DNA of 64,000 nt from Isoetes taiwanensis (lineage: Eukaryota > Streptophyta > Lycopodiopsida > Isoetales > Isoetaceae), in contig JAJEKV010000006.1 in assembly GCA_021234155.1 (NCBI GenBank), positions 27,263,154 to 27,327,153 of the forward strand, written 5' to 3'. Of the stretch, positions 50,000 through 62,100 are shown one piece after another (position 1 is the stretch's first letter; every line of letters starts with the position of its first letter). The notes under the pieces are model-generated. The model ran no database searches and was not told the origin of the DNA. It saw only the letters and a program-made list of their open reading frames with translations. The position numbers and the translations under genes are program-made.

Positions 50000-50803
50000 T
50001 GTAAATTTGTTTCTAGTCTACCTTTCTATCAGTTCCTATGATGAACATGTTAACTTAATTCTAGGCATAACCTATGAGCTATAAATGTCATGGGTTGTGG
50101 ACTAAAGGTACAGTAATGTATAGGCATAATATACCTCAGTTTGCAAGGATTAATATGCTTGAATAGAACAAAGGATTGTATGTTCTGATAAATAGTGGTT
50201 ATACAGTAGTAATAACAGTAGCAAATCGATTACTCTGGAAAAATGGTACCATCTAGGACTATGTTCTTGTATGGCCAGATAAGACAGCAGAGGGATTGAC
50301 CAATGCTGATGTTTGTGCTAGTTTTTACTAGTTCAAGCCGGGTTTTTTTCATGTGCATTGGTCTTACCAGTGCTGCCATAATTCCTTAGTAAAGATCTGC
50401 TAATGTGATTGCTTACTCATTCTGATATTTGGTATGTACCTTATAGCTGGTGCTTTGATTTTTATAGAATTCAAAACTCTGATTGTACATTTGCAGAGGT
50501 GAATATGACAATCATGAAGAAACTGAGTTCAAATTAGTGATTCCAACCTGGAACTCAGAGCTTGTTGGATGGGGGTATGACAAAAATAACATCGAATGCC
50601 CCAACAATGCTGTTCAAACCCTATTATGCTGTATCAAACATGACAAGGTACATCAAAAGATTCTGGAAAAAGAAGCCCTTAAAGAGCCAAATCGGCAACG
50701 GGATAATAATGTAGCAATAGTGCAGAGGAAGTTCCAAGCATTGGCAAAGAGCAAAAATCTTTATTACACACCAAATATTTGTGCCCATGGCTTATGCAAT
50801 TAA
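48583..50803 (+). pseudogene. 5-prime exons of the reverse transcriptase element, second copy
   Basis: Three candidate exons fit together in phase. Exon a is 48583-48787 (acceptor TTAACAG, donor CAG then GTATTTG). It encodes a Gln, Asn and Arg-rich segment with YGKRGRQNYVGQPQNRRFQ. Exon b is 49020-49120 (acceptor AAAAG, donor GCAG then GTACGG), encoding DYIRQRKTAEKPKVPFGPCK and ending in phase 2. Exon c starts at 50497 after TTGCAG and supplies the missing base, giving NGCR then GEYDNHEETEF. Exon c runs with copy 1 until KEALKEPN at 50692, where the rest of the protein is replaced by segment A-prime. Its frame then closes at 50803. Exon a resembles an RNA-binding RG/QN tail only by composition. 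The gene model is inference from splice sites and phase. Confidence 0.5.
50018..50692 (+). repeat. Segment D, copy 2 of the nested reverse transcriptase element
   Basis: Almost identical to 43431-44118. It ends abruptly at the codon for Asn in KEALKEPN. Copy 1 continues from there into the long reverse transcriptase region, while this copy switches to segment A-prime. The junction marks a deletion of roughly 3.9 kb. Confidence 0.9.
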
Positions 50804-51878
50804 ATGCGTATTTGCAATCATGTAGTAATGCAAAGCTAGATGACAACAAAATATCTACTCGACTTATGTGAATATAGAGAAATTACATCTTCTGCCTAGC
50901 TTCACATTAGGTCATGCTTTCAAAGCATAGCCAAGTTAGACTGCACCATTGGCTAGACATTGCAAGAAGATGTCATAGCAACAAATTGAATAAACAAATT
51001 GGATGATGTTCGTTAAACATGGGCAATGATAGGTCCAGCACAAATAAGATTTTCAACACGATTCTAAAGAAGGTAATTCCAAAAGATGACAAGTAGAATG
51101 CTCTACGATTACATGTAATTAAGCACAAATTTAAAAAAGGTAACCACATTGTAGCTATGGACGTGAAAGTAGGTCTTGTTTAGTATACTACCTTTTAGCC
51201 ACTTGAGGCAGATGCACTTGAGTTGCAAAGAGTAAACAAACCTCGTCCATTGTGCGGATTCTTCACACCTATTTAATAGCCAAGATTCATTTTTGTTTCA
51301 TTTTGCGTAAAACAATATTTTTTCCATAACATGTTTCATTTATGGGTACCACATACTTCAAATTGTAAGTCATACATAATAGATGTACCATTTGAATAGC
51401 ATATACACCAATCAAGTAGATAAAGATAACAATATTACAAGGTGTGGCCATGTTAATTAATTAAGAATACAAATTGCCATCTAGCTACAAAGAGATGGAT
51501 AAATGTCATCTATTAATAACTAATTAAGAATAGAATAGAATAGAAAGACCTGATCTAAAGAAAGATCTGACATTGCAGCATCAACACCAAGAAAATGGTA
51601 TAAACATATTTGGTTTCTCGTGATAGCTGAGGAGTAATCGTGGACAAAAAAGGCGATTCACGTAAGAACATGAGAAGTCGCAAAGCTTTTTATTATTTGC
51701 AAGGCATTACCCTAGCATGTGTTATGATTTAGGTCTAGGACTGTCCAAATGCCCAATGCTTTATCAATGAGATATGTTCTAAGAAAGATAGGTTATGTTC
51801 TTGTTTTGACAAATAAGAAGAATTTAGAATATGCAAATAGCCTTATCTTGAAAAAGGTATATATATCTTCGCTTTTTT
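50693..51878 (+). repeat. Segment A, copy 2 of the nested reverse transcriptase element
   Basis: Second copy of 37749-38897, ending ATATATATCTTCGC at the T run that is also the poly(A) end of the minus-strand LINE. A run of AGAAT units at about 51527-51546 is absent from copy 1. A 46-nt extra stretch near 51778-51823 is also unique to this copy. Confidence 0.85.
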
Positions 51879-51981
51879 TTTTTTGAAGGACTTGAGCCTT
51901 TATTATCCAGAAAGTTTACAGAGTACAATGGGGACTAATAACTCAGTGGAGAGAATGTCCACCAGAGCAAGACCACCCCAC

Positions 51982-54900
51982 TCAAATACAACATCTAAAC
52001 AATATGAAGAGCAAGCAAAAACTCATAAGTAAGTATGAATCAAGATAGTGCTCCCAAACACGCTTTTCTTCACCCTCATTAGCAATTGATGAGCATCTGA
52101 ATGCTTTGACAATTCCTTGTCGGGCATCAAGAAGGACCTGTGCATCTGAACAAGCAAGACCTTTGAAGATGAGAAGATTCCTTCTTTTCCAAATGGACCA
52201 AATGATCCATGCAGAAGCCAAATGAAACGCCCTTTTTGCCAAATTATCCCAACTACTTGATAGATCGCTAATAACACCCTACCGGCTATTCAAATTGCAA
52301 TGAAAGAGGCCTTGAAGCCACAACCAAGCATGTCCGACATGTCTACATAGGAAGAAGCAATGTTCAATTGTCTCGGCCCCTCCAGGCACATAAGGGACAA
52401 AGTGCGATACTCTCCGATCTAAATCAGGCACCGTAATATTAACGCGCAGACAACGATGAGTGACTTGCCACCATAAAACAGATACTTTGGGATGGAGTAG
52501 TTTATCCCATACCCATTTCCATACTGCTTTCTGTCAATCCCTAGGAATGACCAAAGGCCACTTGGACAAAAGAGGCAAGCCGCCAAGATCAAGCAAGACC
52601 TTGTACATGGAATTCACCAACTTATCTGCTTTGACATGCTCATGAACTACCCAAGGCTGGGGGTCATCCACTTGTGCTACTGGAGGAAGAATTGAAGACA
52701 CCTTCTGCCAAATAGCTCGATCCCACCTTAAAAGGAAGAACTTAGCTCTAAACTCTTCCCATGTCAGCAACTGCCTTTGACTATTATACCAATCAGATAT
52801 CATATGCACACCTGCTGCTCTCCATCGACGCTGCGTCAATGGGTGGACTGAAGCTACCAGAGAACCACCGTCCAATGGAATCCACCGACAACTTGCAGTA
52901 GTGCTAGTGTGCGTAAGATGGTGAAAATGAAACAGAGATTGTACAGTCTCCCATGCAACTAGCAATCCTCTAAGAAACGGGGACGCATTAGGGTATGCGG
53001 TCAATGGATAAAACAGAGCCCAGGGAAAAAGTGGCCTAAGAGACCGAGACCCAAAAGAAATGCACATTTGCAAAGACTGATAAACAAGAGGGAACCCGGG
53101 GACTCATCCACATTATTCAAAATTCTCCAAATAAACTTAGAAATCATCACCTTGCTCTGCAAAAGAAAATTGACCATTCCAAGGCCGCCAAAATGCTTTA
53201 GCAACATGCACTTTTTCCAACTGACTTTGACAGCACCCTCCTCTGTTCCCCCCCAGATGAAGTTCCTGACAACCCTGACGAGAAGTTGTATCTTTGACTG
53301 TGGAGCCAACATGAACGAAGCCATATACACATGGGTGCTGCTTAAAACTGACTTAGCCACAACGATTCGTCCTGCCATGGAAAGCTTCACTGTGGACCAC
53401 CAGAAAAGGTGCTTTTCCAAGCCCTTAATCACTGCCTCCCACGCATCTCCTGATGAGATATGAACACCTACAGGGATACCAAAAAGTTTGGTTGCTTTAC
53501 CATGGAGAAAGATCTTCCATGGATAGGCCGCTACACATGGTGGAACTGGAGAGTCCAATGCCCATAGTGCTGTACACTTCTGCCAACCCACAAAAATACC
53601 AGATGCTAGGGAAAAAGAATCCAACAAGGAAACGACATTCTGCAAATTTTGCTCATCTGCCCTCAGGAAAAGGAAAGTGTCATCCGCATATTGATTACAG
53701 ATCTCCTGTGACCCATTGTTCATAGGAAGTCCATGCAAGATTCCCTCCTATGCGGCAAGAAAGAAGACCTGGGCAAGGACCTCTGCCACAACTGTAAATA
53801 ACAATGGAGCTAAAGGGCAGCTCTGACGGATGCCACGACCCACCTGAAAGAATGTTGAGGGTTCCCCTTGGAAGAGAATAGAAGAGCGAGTAGAATAATG
53901 AAGCCTCATGACATCAGCTATGAATTGTGCACAAAACCAAAGCATAAGAGACATTTTCTAAGAAGGCCTACCGACATCGGGCCATATGCTTTTGCAAAGT
54001 CCAGCTTCAAATATACAATTTCATGGCCCTCAAGTCGAGCCCAAGAATACCTTCATAGGCAAAGCAGTACATTGTTTAATATGCATCGCCGGGCGTAAAC
54101 TCGATTGTGTAGAGGATATCGAATCAACAAGAATATCCCGAAGCTTTTGTGCATAAGCTTTGGCAAAAATCTTGTACACAAAAGATAGTAAGGTGATAGG
54201 GCGCCAGTCCGGAATTGTTGAAGGTCCTTACACTTGGGAATAAGAGAAATGCAGCCCGAGTTAAGAATTTTGTCTAGACGCCTTCTTGAAATCCTAAAAC
54301 ACGTGTACACATCATCGCCAACCCAATCCCATAACTTCTGAAAGAACTCCACAGGAATACCATCAATTCCAGGACACTTTCCTTTCTTCAAAAGGAAGGT
54401 AGCATCTGCTAAATCATTCACCGTAATCTCTGCTTCTAGAGTAGCTCTTTGTTCCTCATATATAATAGGGTGTATCTTTGCTAGTAATGCCTCCTGAAAA
54501 TCTGATTGGAAGGGAAGACGACGAGAAGCAAAAAAGGAAGAAAAGTGGCCATGCAGAAAGAACTTAAGTTGCTGAGGATCAGAGATGAGAGGCCCATCTT
54601 GAATTTGAAGAGACACCATCGCAGAAGCTTGTCTCCGAATTTTTGCAGCTCTAAAAAAGAAGCATGTGCAACGATCCCCCTCTTTGAACCATTGCAAGCC
54701 CGCTTTAACTCGAGCGTGATGAACTTGCTCACCTTCCATCTGTCTAATGCTGGCCAAAATCTGCTTCTCCTGCTGGGCATCGGATGGTACAACAGACCTG
54801 CAAGCCACTAATTGTTGGTACAGAGCAATCAAAATCCCTCGACAGCAACTTGTCGACGACATTCCACCTCTAGCAAAAGACTTCATGGCAAATTTAGAGC

Positions 54901-55740
54901 ATCAACAATCCCAGCCCATTCCTTTTCTTCTCACAAATACAGAGGACCAGTTTGCTTGCATCCATTAAACTCCTCATCCATAAAGTGTTTAACTTGAAAT
55001 AAGTCTTGGTCCCGCTTATGCCCCATCTTGAGAACAAGAGAAATATCATGGATTGTGATATGAAATAGAGTCGCCAAGCATGTTTTTTTGTAGAGAAATT
55101 ATGCAAATATATAGCTGCCAATGCATTATAGTAGCCCCCGCCATGACATGCATATGCTCTACCAGCCCAAGCCAGCCATTGCACCAAGTGAAGGTTCCAT
55201 CGCCATCCACCCTTACCGCACTTCACGGGCCATGCATCAAGCGCGCCATTGTTTCACGCTCAAAGCCTTGATGACTTCTGATCCTTTGTTGCACCAATCA
55301 ACTTCCAACTCCACCATATTGAAGTCACCCACCAAAGAACCATGCAACATGAGCCCCCACCAAACGAAGTTTGATCTCAAGCAGCCCCAGAGTGCACCTA
55401 TTCGGATGAGGTCTATTGTGCGATACACATTCACTAGTCCCCACTCTTTGTCCCTTATCAAACCACTTGATAATAATCCAAGGACCAAATCACAAGATGA
55501 TCAATGTGATGACTATATCATGTCTCCATGTCAGAAAGGACCCCCGCTTTTGCCGAAGTCCGCCGGTGCCACCAAGACGTTATATTTCCTACCAACCACG
55601 TGGCTACCTTTTGCACATCCTCTTTTTGCACTTGTGCTTTTGTAGATAATAGAAATCTGAATTCAACCTAGCAAGAGCCATGGAAAGTTGCTCCTTTTAG
55701 TGGGGGAGGAAGAAATAACATTCCAAGAAACCAGCTTCAT
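51982..55740 (-). pseudogene. LINE ORF2: endonuclease, reverse transcriptase, zf-RVT domain
   Basis: ORF2 makes the target-nicking endonuclease and the reverse transcriptase that copies the element RNA at the nick. The start at 55740 reads MKLVSWNV, the usual first beta strand of the L1 endonuclease. LVGDFNMVELEVDW (near 55320) is the GDFN catalytic block. The RT region holds KCPGIDGIPVEFFQKLWDWV and GCISLIPKCK (54886-54053), GIRQSCPLAPLLFTVVAEVL (motif B, near 53830), QYADDTFLFL (motif C, near 53690), and LFGIPVG then KLSMAGRIVVAKSVL. The C-terminus has PKVSVLWWQVTHRCLRV, then RRV, and AETIEHCFFLC near 52370, a zf-RVT-like domain. Frame changes between the open segments (55488-55237, 54886-54053, 53954-53748, 53738-53001, 53073-52534, 52277-51982) show that it is inactive. 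Confidence 0.88.
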
Positions 55741-57017
55741 AAGGGGGGTTCCGTGGGCCGGGTGTTCCAAATCCATGGAATCACTATTAGCAGATGATAC
55801 TTCCACCGATCAGCCCGTGTCCGCCCTAGAGGATGCGTGAAGGGTTGTAACAATGGTAGCCACCGGGCTGGTTCACCGGAGTAGCACACCCAATAGGAAG
55901 AGATTGTGGTGCAATAGTGTTTCTCCCGACTCGCAACTCTCTTCATATGAGGGATGGACCATTTCCTCGAGATGCTTCCGGCCATTCCCTCGCTTATGAA
56001 AGCAATGACCGCAGAAGCCTCTCACGCTGCTCATCAAGAAGAGCAGCTTTGGGACATAGAGGAGGAGGGAGGAAAGGGAGAAAGAGGGGCAGGAATAGAC
56101 ACAAGAGCGTATGAGTCCGGCTAGAACCGTAAGTCGCCAAGACCGGAGAGGGATCAAAGGAAGATGGAGACACTTGGCCATGGGTCGCAGATGTTGCAGA
56201 GCAAAGGGAGGTGTTCTTCTAATGCAAAAACTAGAGAATGCCTCAAAGATCAGAAAACATGTCTCGGGCAAGCTCGTGACCATTAAGTAGCTTTACAAAC
56301 CATATTTGAAGAATGCTGGACCACTTTTGACCACAATAGATTTTGGGAGAGAAACACAAATACGAGGATCATTCACAATAGAATGAGCAAGATGGAGACC
56401 CAAGCCACTAGCAATAGCCATCATGAAATCTAGAACTTGCAACTCAATAGGAAAATCTTCCAGGGCAAACCAGCATGGCATCTGAAGTGCACTAGTCTTG
56501 CTAGGCAAAAAGCCAGGAGTGTATACCTGATACAAAAGATAGTGCCCCCATAAAGGATCTACTCCCCGCTCCACCAGCTTATCAACCGCTATGGGAGACC
56601 CAAACATGATCAAGAAATAATTATTTTGCTTATCAGGACCTTCAAAGACTCATGCCGGGTAGACCTAAATCAGAGATGCCGCTTTTAACCAAAAGCCCAT
56701 CCTTTTAAGATCAACAAACCGACCAAGAAGTGACACACAACAAGATGAGAGACAAGATTCTCAATACACTATAAATGTACCCCGCGGATCAATCTCAACC
56801 TGTGAAGCCCCGCCGCGGTGAAAGCATTGGTGCACTCATTAGTCTCAGAAAAGACACTCTCCGAGGGGAGTTGAATGTCCATCTTATCTTCCGCTGCCTC
56901 GTAACTGCTCAAGTATGCGTACACTTCCTTCTTATTATTCTCCATCATAATATTCACAAAGTAATGAACACGAAAGCAGCGATGCCGATGTCATATCACG
57001 CTTTATCCAATCACTAA
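55737..57017 (-). pseudogene. LINE ORF1 with DUF4283-like domain
   Basis: ORF1 proteins of plant L1 elements bind the element RNA. Minus-strand segments in order: 56957-56769 (N-terminal part, ending GLHRLRLIRG), 56613-56293 (106 aa) with GVDPLWGHYLLYQVYTPGFL and DFMMAIASGLGLHLAHSIV, the core of a DUF4283-type domain, and 55985-55737 with WSIPHMKRVASR. The last matches WSTPRLKKLACR in the ORF1-only copy at 29.1-30.1 kb. Several frameshifts break it up. The final frame closes with TGA overlapping the ORF2 ATG at 55737-55740. Confidence 0.72.
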
Positions 57018-57020
57018 AGC

Positions 57021-57420
57021 TGCACATGACACACGAAAGCAATTGTATCACTAGAGGTCCAAGGAGCAGAGCAGAGGCGTGAGGAGCGTGCGTAAGACCC
57101 CTAAGAGGAAGGAGTAGAAGGCAAAAATCCAACGAGGTAGATTGAAAATGGGAAGCACGAAGACTAGGTGTATAGGAGAACAAGGACCCAAGAATTGCAA
57201 AACAGATGAGGAAGCAAAGGAGAGGCGAAAAAATTGTTGCAAAGTAGTGGATGCACTAGCGTAAGGATGCAAAAGCAAGAGGATTGAGACGTGAGTTAGC
57301 AAGCAAGGAAGGAGGAATTACGTAGGCACTCTTCAGTGAGGGGGTAGAAACGAAGAGAAAGCCATGGAAGTGTAACCGGATGTAAGAAATAACAACCGAG
57401 GAAGACATACCAGTGGTTAA
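57021..57420. other. Sequence upstream of the LINE
   Basis: Could be the LINE 5-prime leader or unrelated sequence. The open frames are short and mutually overlapping, and no domain was found. Confidence 0.3.
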
Positions 57421-57599
57421 CCATAGGGGCCAAAATGGAAACCCCAAATCCGGCACTGATTCTGATGTTGGGCTGTTTGATGCCATATATGGACTTGAAA
57501 GTCTACATACCGAAAGCTTCCAACGACCAAAAATCGGCCAAACCGGCCACACCCGAGGAGAGAGATACACACGAACGACAAACCAATGTCCACATGGCC

Positions 57600-59170
57600 A
57601 CACCACCGCCTAAGGTCTTTTAGGAACACCCTAATATCTTTTATTGTATTCCTAATCTCATACATCTTCAGATGTGTGGACTCAAAATTACCAAAGGCAC
57701 CATTGCAAAAAGAAACAAAAGTATGCAAAGTAGCCAACAACCATGATTCTCGCTTTGGATTATTTTATGTTGAAAGGCTATTAATTTGAATGTCCACACC
57801 TAGCATTTTCAAGAATCACGTTGCAACAAAGAAGAATAAAATAATAATGCCAAAGCATCCTTGGACATTTTTTCACCATTTGACATGCTAGTACTAAGAA
57901 ACCGCCACAAATAAGCAAAATACAGAATCATACCTTGCCTTTTAGAATCTTCAATCAAGATCATAGCAATAAAGAAGAATAAGAAGAGAATAGATTGTTG
58001 TGGTCAATCAGACCTTTCATGCACAATATTCACCAACCTTTTGAACTATCCCCTTTGTTGCTATATGTTAGCATGGAGATGAGGATGTCAGATTGAAGTC
58101 CTAGTGGGAAGTCAACACATTAAAAAAACTAAAAATGATGATCGGGCCTCAAGTAGATGCATTCCATACCTCGGGCCCATCTCCTAGAGCAAGTAAAAAC
58201 TCAAAAAAAAAGCCTTACGTAAAACCAAAATTCAAAAACCTTGCCAACAGATTTTTTTTCACAGCATTGCAATCAGGTCTAATTTGAAGAGGGTCCAACG
58301 ACATTGCCACCATTGAAAAAACGAGGATCAAAAGCTCCTTACACTCGCTTCTTAAAAAGCATTTCATGAAAGCAATGTAAAAGAGGGAAATATCTAGAGA
58401 TTTCCTACATTATAGCCTCATGGATTCTATGAGCATGCATAAAATATTAAATATTATGGTTAGAGAAATACCGGAAGTTTTGACATTAGTAATACTATCT
58501 CTTATTGTCTACACCGCTTCCAGCTATACCAGAGATAAAGATAGCATGTAAAATCGGCGGTAGATTTATTTGTGTTGTATGAATGAATAGCGCTTTGTCT
58601 CCCTCGCTCAAAATCGAGGTTGCTTTACCGGAAAAAAAAAAACTACTAGTCGTGAGGTTGCTTGCTTGTAAGAGAACTACCGTGATATGAAAAGAAAAAT
58701 CAAACAATGCAACAATGAATGAGAGAACAACCTCAATAGATTACCCCGCTTTGCCATATAGGCCATACCATTGGGCTTTTGCAGAAAAGAAACCGAGGAG
58801 GTAGCCACTTCCACAAAATCAGATTCCAATAGGAATGAATCAAGACATGCAAGCATAATCAAACCCGATAACGTATTATCCAGCTTTTCCTCCATTCTAA
58901 TCTTGTTCTAAAGCTAAGAGCATAGAAAGGATTGGCAACCGCCATTGTTACAATGACTTTTACCACACGCGAAGCAAAATGTGTCCATAAAGATTGTTGT
59001 TGCAAATGACGCCCACTCTTCCAATCCACAAGATCTATCCGCAAATGTGTGATAGGTAAAAAACATGATTGCAAAATGACATCCCCCCCGTGATAAAAAT
59101 CTTTTACCTTCCAATGATGTAAACTTTTGGCACACGTATGAATATCCGCTTTGCTAACAAAAAAAAGGCG
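57600..59170 (-). pseudogene. Coding-like fragments of an unidentified gene
   Basis: Three minus-strand pieces have a strikingly protein-like composition: LLATLHTFVSFCNGAFGNF plus LKMYEIRNTIKDIRVFLK (57740-57610), EEKLDNTLSGLIMLACLDSF plus VEVATSSVSFLQKPNGMAYM (58895-58745), and HTCAKSLHHWKVKDFYHGG plus LRIDLVDWKSGRHLQQQSLW and VVKVIVTMAVANPFYAL (59140-58920). They could be exons of one gene read leftward, or pseudogene remnants. I do not recognise the family. No splice model was established, and frameshifts are likely between the last two pieces. Confidence 0.35.
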
Positions 59171-62100
59171 CTTATTTTCTTATAAACTTGGCCCTTCCGC
59201 CATAGGCTAGAGCAACAGAATTGGTCAAACCGCTATATAACAAAAGAAGATCGAAAAGCAAATTGAAGAAAAAATAAGTGAAAAATAGCGTCAAGACATG
59301 TGGCGCTTTTGGCTCTTTAAACCAAAGCCATCCTATTTTAATAAAGAAGATTGGATCTACATTATTGAGCCATTTTTTCCTTAGATCGCGAAACCTCAAT
59401 TTTTTCCATTGACACCCTTACCCAATGGTAGCCACTAGGTTTTAAGCCCGAGTGGATACGATATAATGGCCCTTTTTATTTCTCGGCAATATTTTTTATT
59501 TTTATTATTCTATTTCCTACCATCAATGGGGCCAAAGGCACTTTTTTGAGACTTGTCTTGAGCTTATCTCATTTGTTAGTAGTTTGTAGTTAAATTATTG
59601 TTACTATTGCTTTTATTTCATGGTCTAACTACAAAATTGCCCCATGATATTCAATCTTTTTAAGAAAGCTATATCTCGTAATATCTAAACCACTGCAAGA
59701 GAAACGTGGCACGCTGAAGGCCCTATTAAGTCACACTACTAGCATGAAACATGACCGCATGATTATGGATGGATTAACTAATGGATTCCATAACATAACA
59801 TTGAAGAAACATATGTTCTACTATAAAGCAAACATGGCTATATGTATAGTTTCAATTAAGCAATTGATAACAATGATGTAGAGCATGGTTATGAGCTACA
59901 ACACTAGAATGCTTAAACTTGACATCCACTATATATAACATGTTAAAGCCTTCAAACTTGCGTGATTCACCCATTATAGAAACAACCTTGCCTATTTGTT
60001 ATGGTTCTTTGCTACATATTCTATTCTAAAAGAGGTGCACCCTCGAACGCCACAATCGTTTAATTCGCCGATCCTATGACCCGACGCATGTTGGGCCTCT
60101 CGATACCTCTCGCTCCGCTTTATAGTCATTTATGATTGAGGTACTATGATTTTGAAATATGAAATACGATTTCGCCTTAAGGTTTTGAGGGAAAATCAAA
60201 CCTCTAAACACTTTTTTGCCTAGAATATGAAATACTTGGGCTCTAACCTTTACCAAAATAACTCAATGTTCTAATAAGACTATTTTAACCAATATACCAT
60301 TGAGCTAATGTGACTATTTTTTATCTTGAATCTATGTTTTTTTATAACAACTTATTCGGTTGTTTTAGGATATATAATCTATGGTTTGGAATTGTTATGT
60401 TTACATCCATATCAAACCCCCCGAACCCCCGTTATTTTGCTACATGTTCAATGTTCCTTGCCAAATCATTGTCCCTCACAAACAAAATTTAAGTGCGCTA
60501 ATAAATCAGCATGCGGGATCATAATGGAAATATACATATGGTATTTCACATCGTTTAATGCCAAGAGTTCATGTCATTAAGTTGAAAGTGTTAATGACCT
60601 CCATCTCGTAGACCAAAGACTATTAAGGCAATAAATAGACCATATATTGTCTCGATTTGGTCTAATATATTGTTCCATATTATTGAAACATTATATATGT
60701 GCACATTTGATTTAGCAAATTGCTCAATATATTGCCCGTGCTCCGTAGACGCCCACATTTTGCATACCAATACATCTCCAGTATTCGGATAGCAATCATA
60801 TCTCCATATGTGCTTTTATTCTAAACTTTGTAAACACATGCAAGGTAATGTGAAGCAAGTCCATCAACAGATGTTTTACATAACTTGAAGTGTACTTCAT
60901 GTAAATTCTCTTGTTATTCAAAGATCAAAAGCACCATATCTAGTATGCTTAATTTTGACTCTTCTCATGCTTCTAGAGTTTAAGTTCTCATCAATGATCT
61001 TAAGTAGCTGCATTGGTCTGTATATGCTTGCCTGCAAATGATTCCTGATCTCCATCCACTACTGTCTGCCATCAAAAGACCATTATATGAAAGGTATAGC
61101 AGACCTCCGGATAAAAGCTTTTCTTTCACCTAGCCTTTTAATCGCTTTTTTAAGCGATGAAAAAAGCGCCCTGGATACTTCAAACATCCATACCGCACCA
61201 GTTAAATCTAGGATCATGAGTGGCCAATATTATCAACGCTACTTGATGCATTGTAGCTTTCAGTTCTTTGCACAATCAACCCCAATTCTAAAAGATCACA
61301 GTTATTTCATCTATGTCCATGCACCTTCCATGGTAGTTAAAAGAGATAAAGCAAGTCTCAACTAGGAGACCAAGATGTACTGTTGTAATATAGAAGGTGC
61401 CTATCTTATTTCTTGTCTTAGAATGTGTATAATTTCTTTTGGCATAGAAGACAATAACTCATCAAGATATCCTCAAGACTAAACACAATCTTACTTTTTA
61501 GGTGCTTTTCGGTGTCTTCTTCTAAAAATAAAACTTCCTAAACTTTTCAGCATAAGATAGATAGATAGATAGTATTTTATAAGGAAGACTTCTTAAAGAG
61601 TTTGATGAAGATCTGAGATAGCTGCCCACAATCAGAAGTGCAGTTTCTGCCATCCTCAATCTAAAGCACTTTATTCAATTAACATAGAGCACGGAATCAA
61701 TTTGGTCCTTGATCATTTCTGCATGGTAGGCAGACGCCTGACCCACTATTGGCAACATACAAAATGCCGAAAGGCATAATCCATTTTGTCATTCTAACCA
61801 GAGCAGTATTTCATGTAAGAGGCTAAGATCTAGTGATTCATCTGCGTCTATATACCACAGGCCAAAGGCTGCAAGTGCTTATGCCACAGATGTTGAAGCT
61901 ATGGCAGTGGGCATGCTTTAAGGCGGCAAACTCCAAGAGATAGCTTACAGGGCTTCTTCAGAATCCCCAAACCCTAAACCCTCAATTGACTTATAGTTTT
62001 TAGAAATCTAATCTTGCCTATTTGTGGGTGCAAAACTGCGCAAAACAGATCAAGAGATGCTCCATTTACAAGTAACTTGACGGAACTGAAGGGCTTCCAG

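Larger units (their letters stand above)
51879..57020 (-). mobile_element. L1-type LINE, nearly full length, frameshifted
   Basis: On the minus strand the element runs from about 57020 down to its poly(A) tail (the T run at 51879-51890). The tail is preceded by an AATAAAGG signal and GTCCTTC. ORF1 (about 57020-55740) has a DUF4283-like domain, and ORF2 (55740 to about 51980) has endonuclease, reverse transcriptase and a zf-RVT-like C-terminus. Both are broken by several frameshifts. It was inserted at the right edge of segment A-prime. The 5-prime boundary is approximate, because sequence beyond about 56900 could still be ORF1 or leader. Confidence 0.85.

Noticed and set aside
52460-55649. 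Several plus-strand frames of 60-174 codons.
   Set aside because: They are antisense shadows of the minus-strand LINE ORF2, which carries all expected endonuclease and reverse transcriptase motifs.
61556-61573. GATA microsatellite.
   Set aside because: A short simple repeat of a very common type. It is noted in the region description but is not worth a separate finding.
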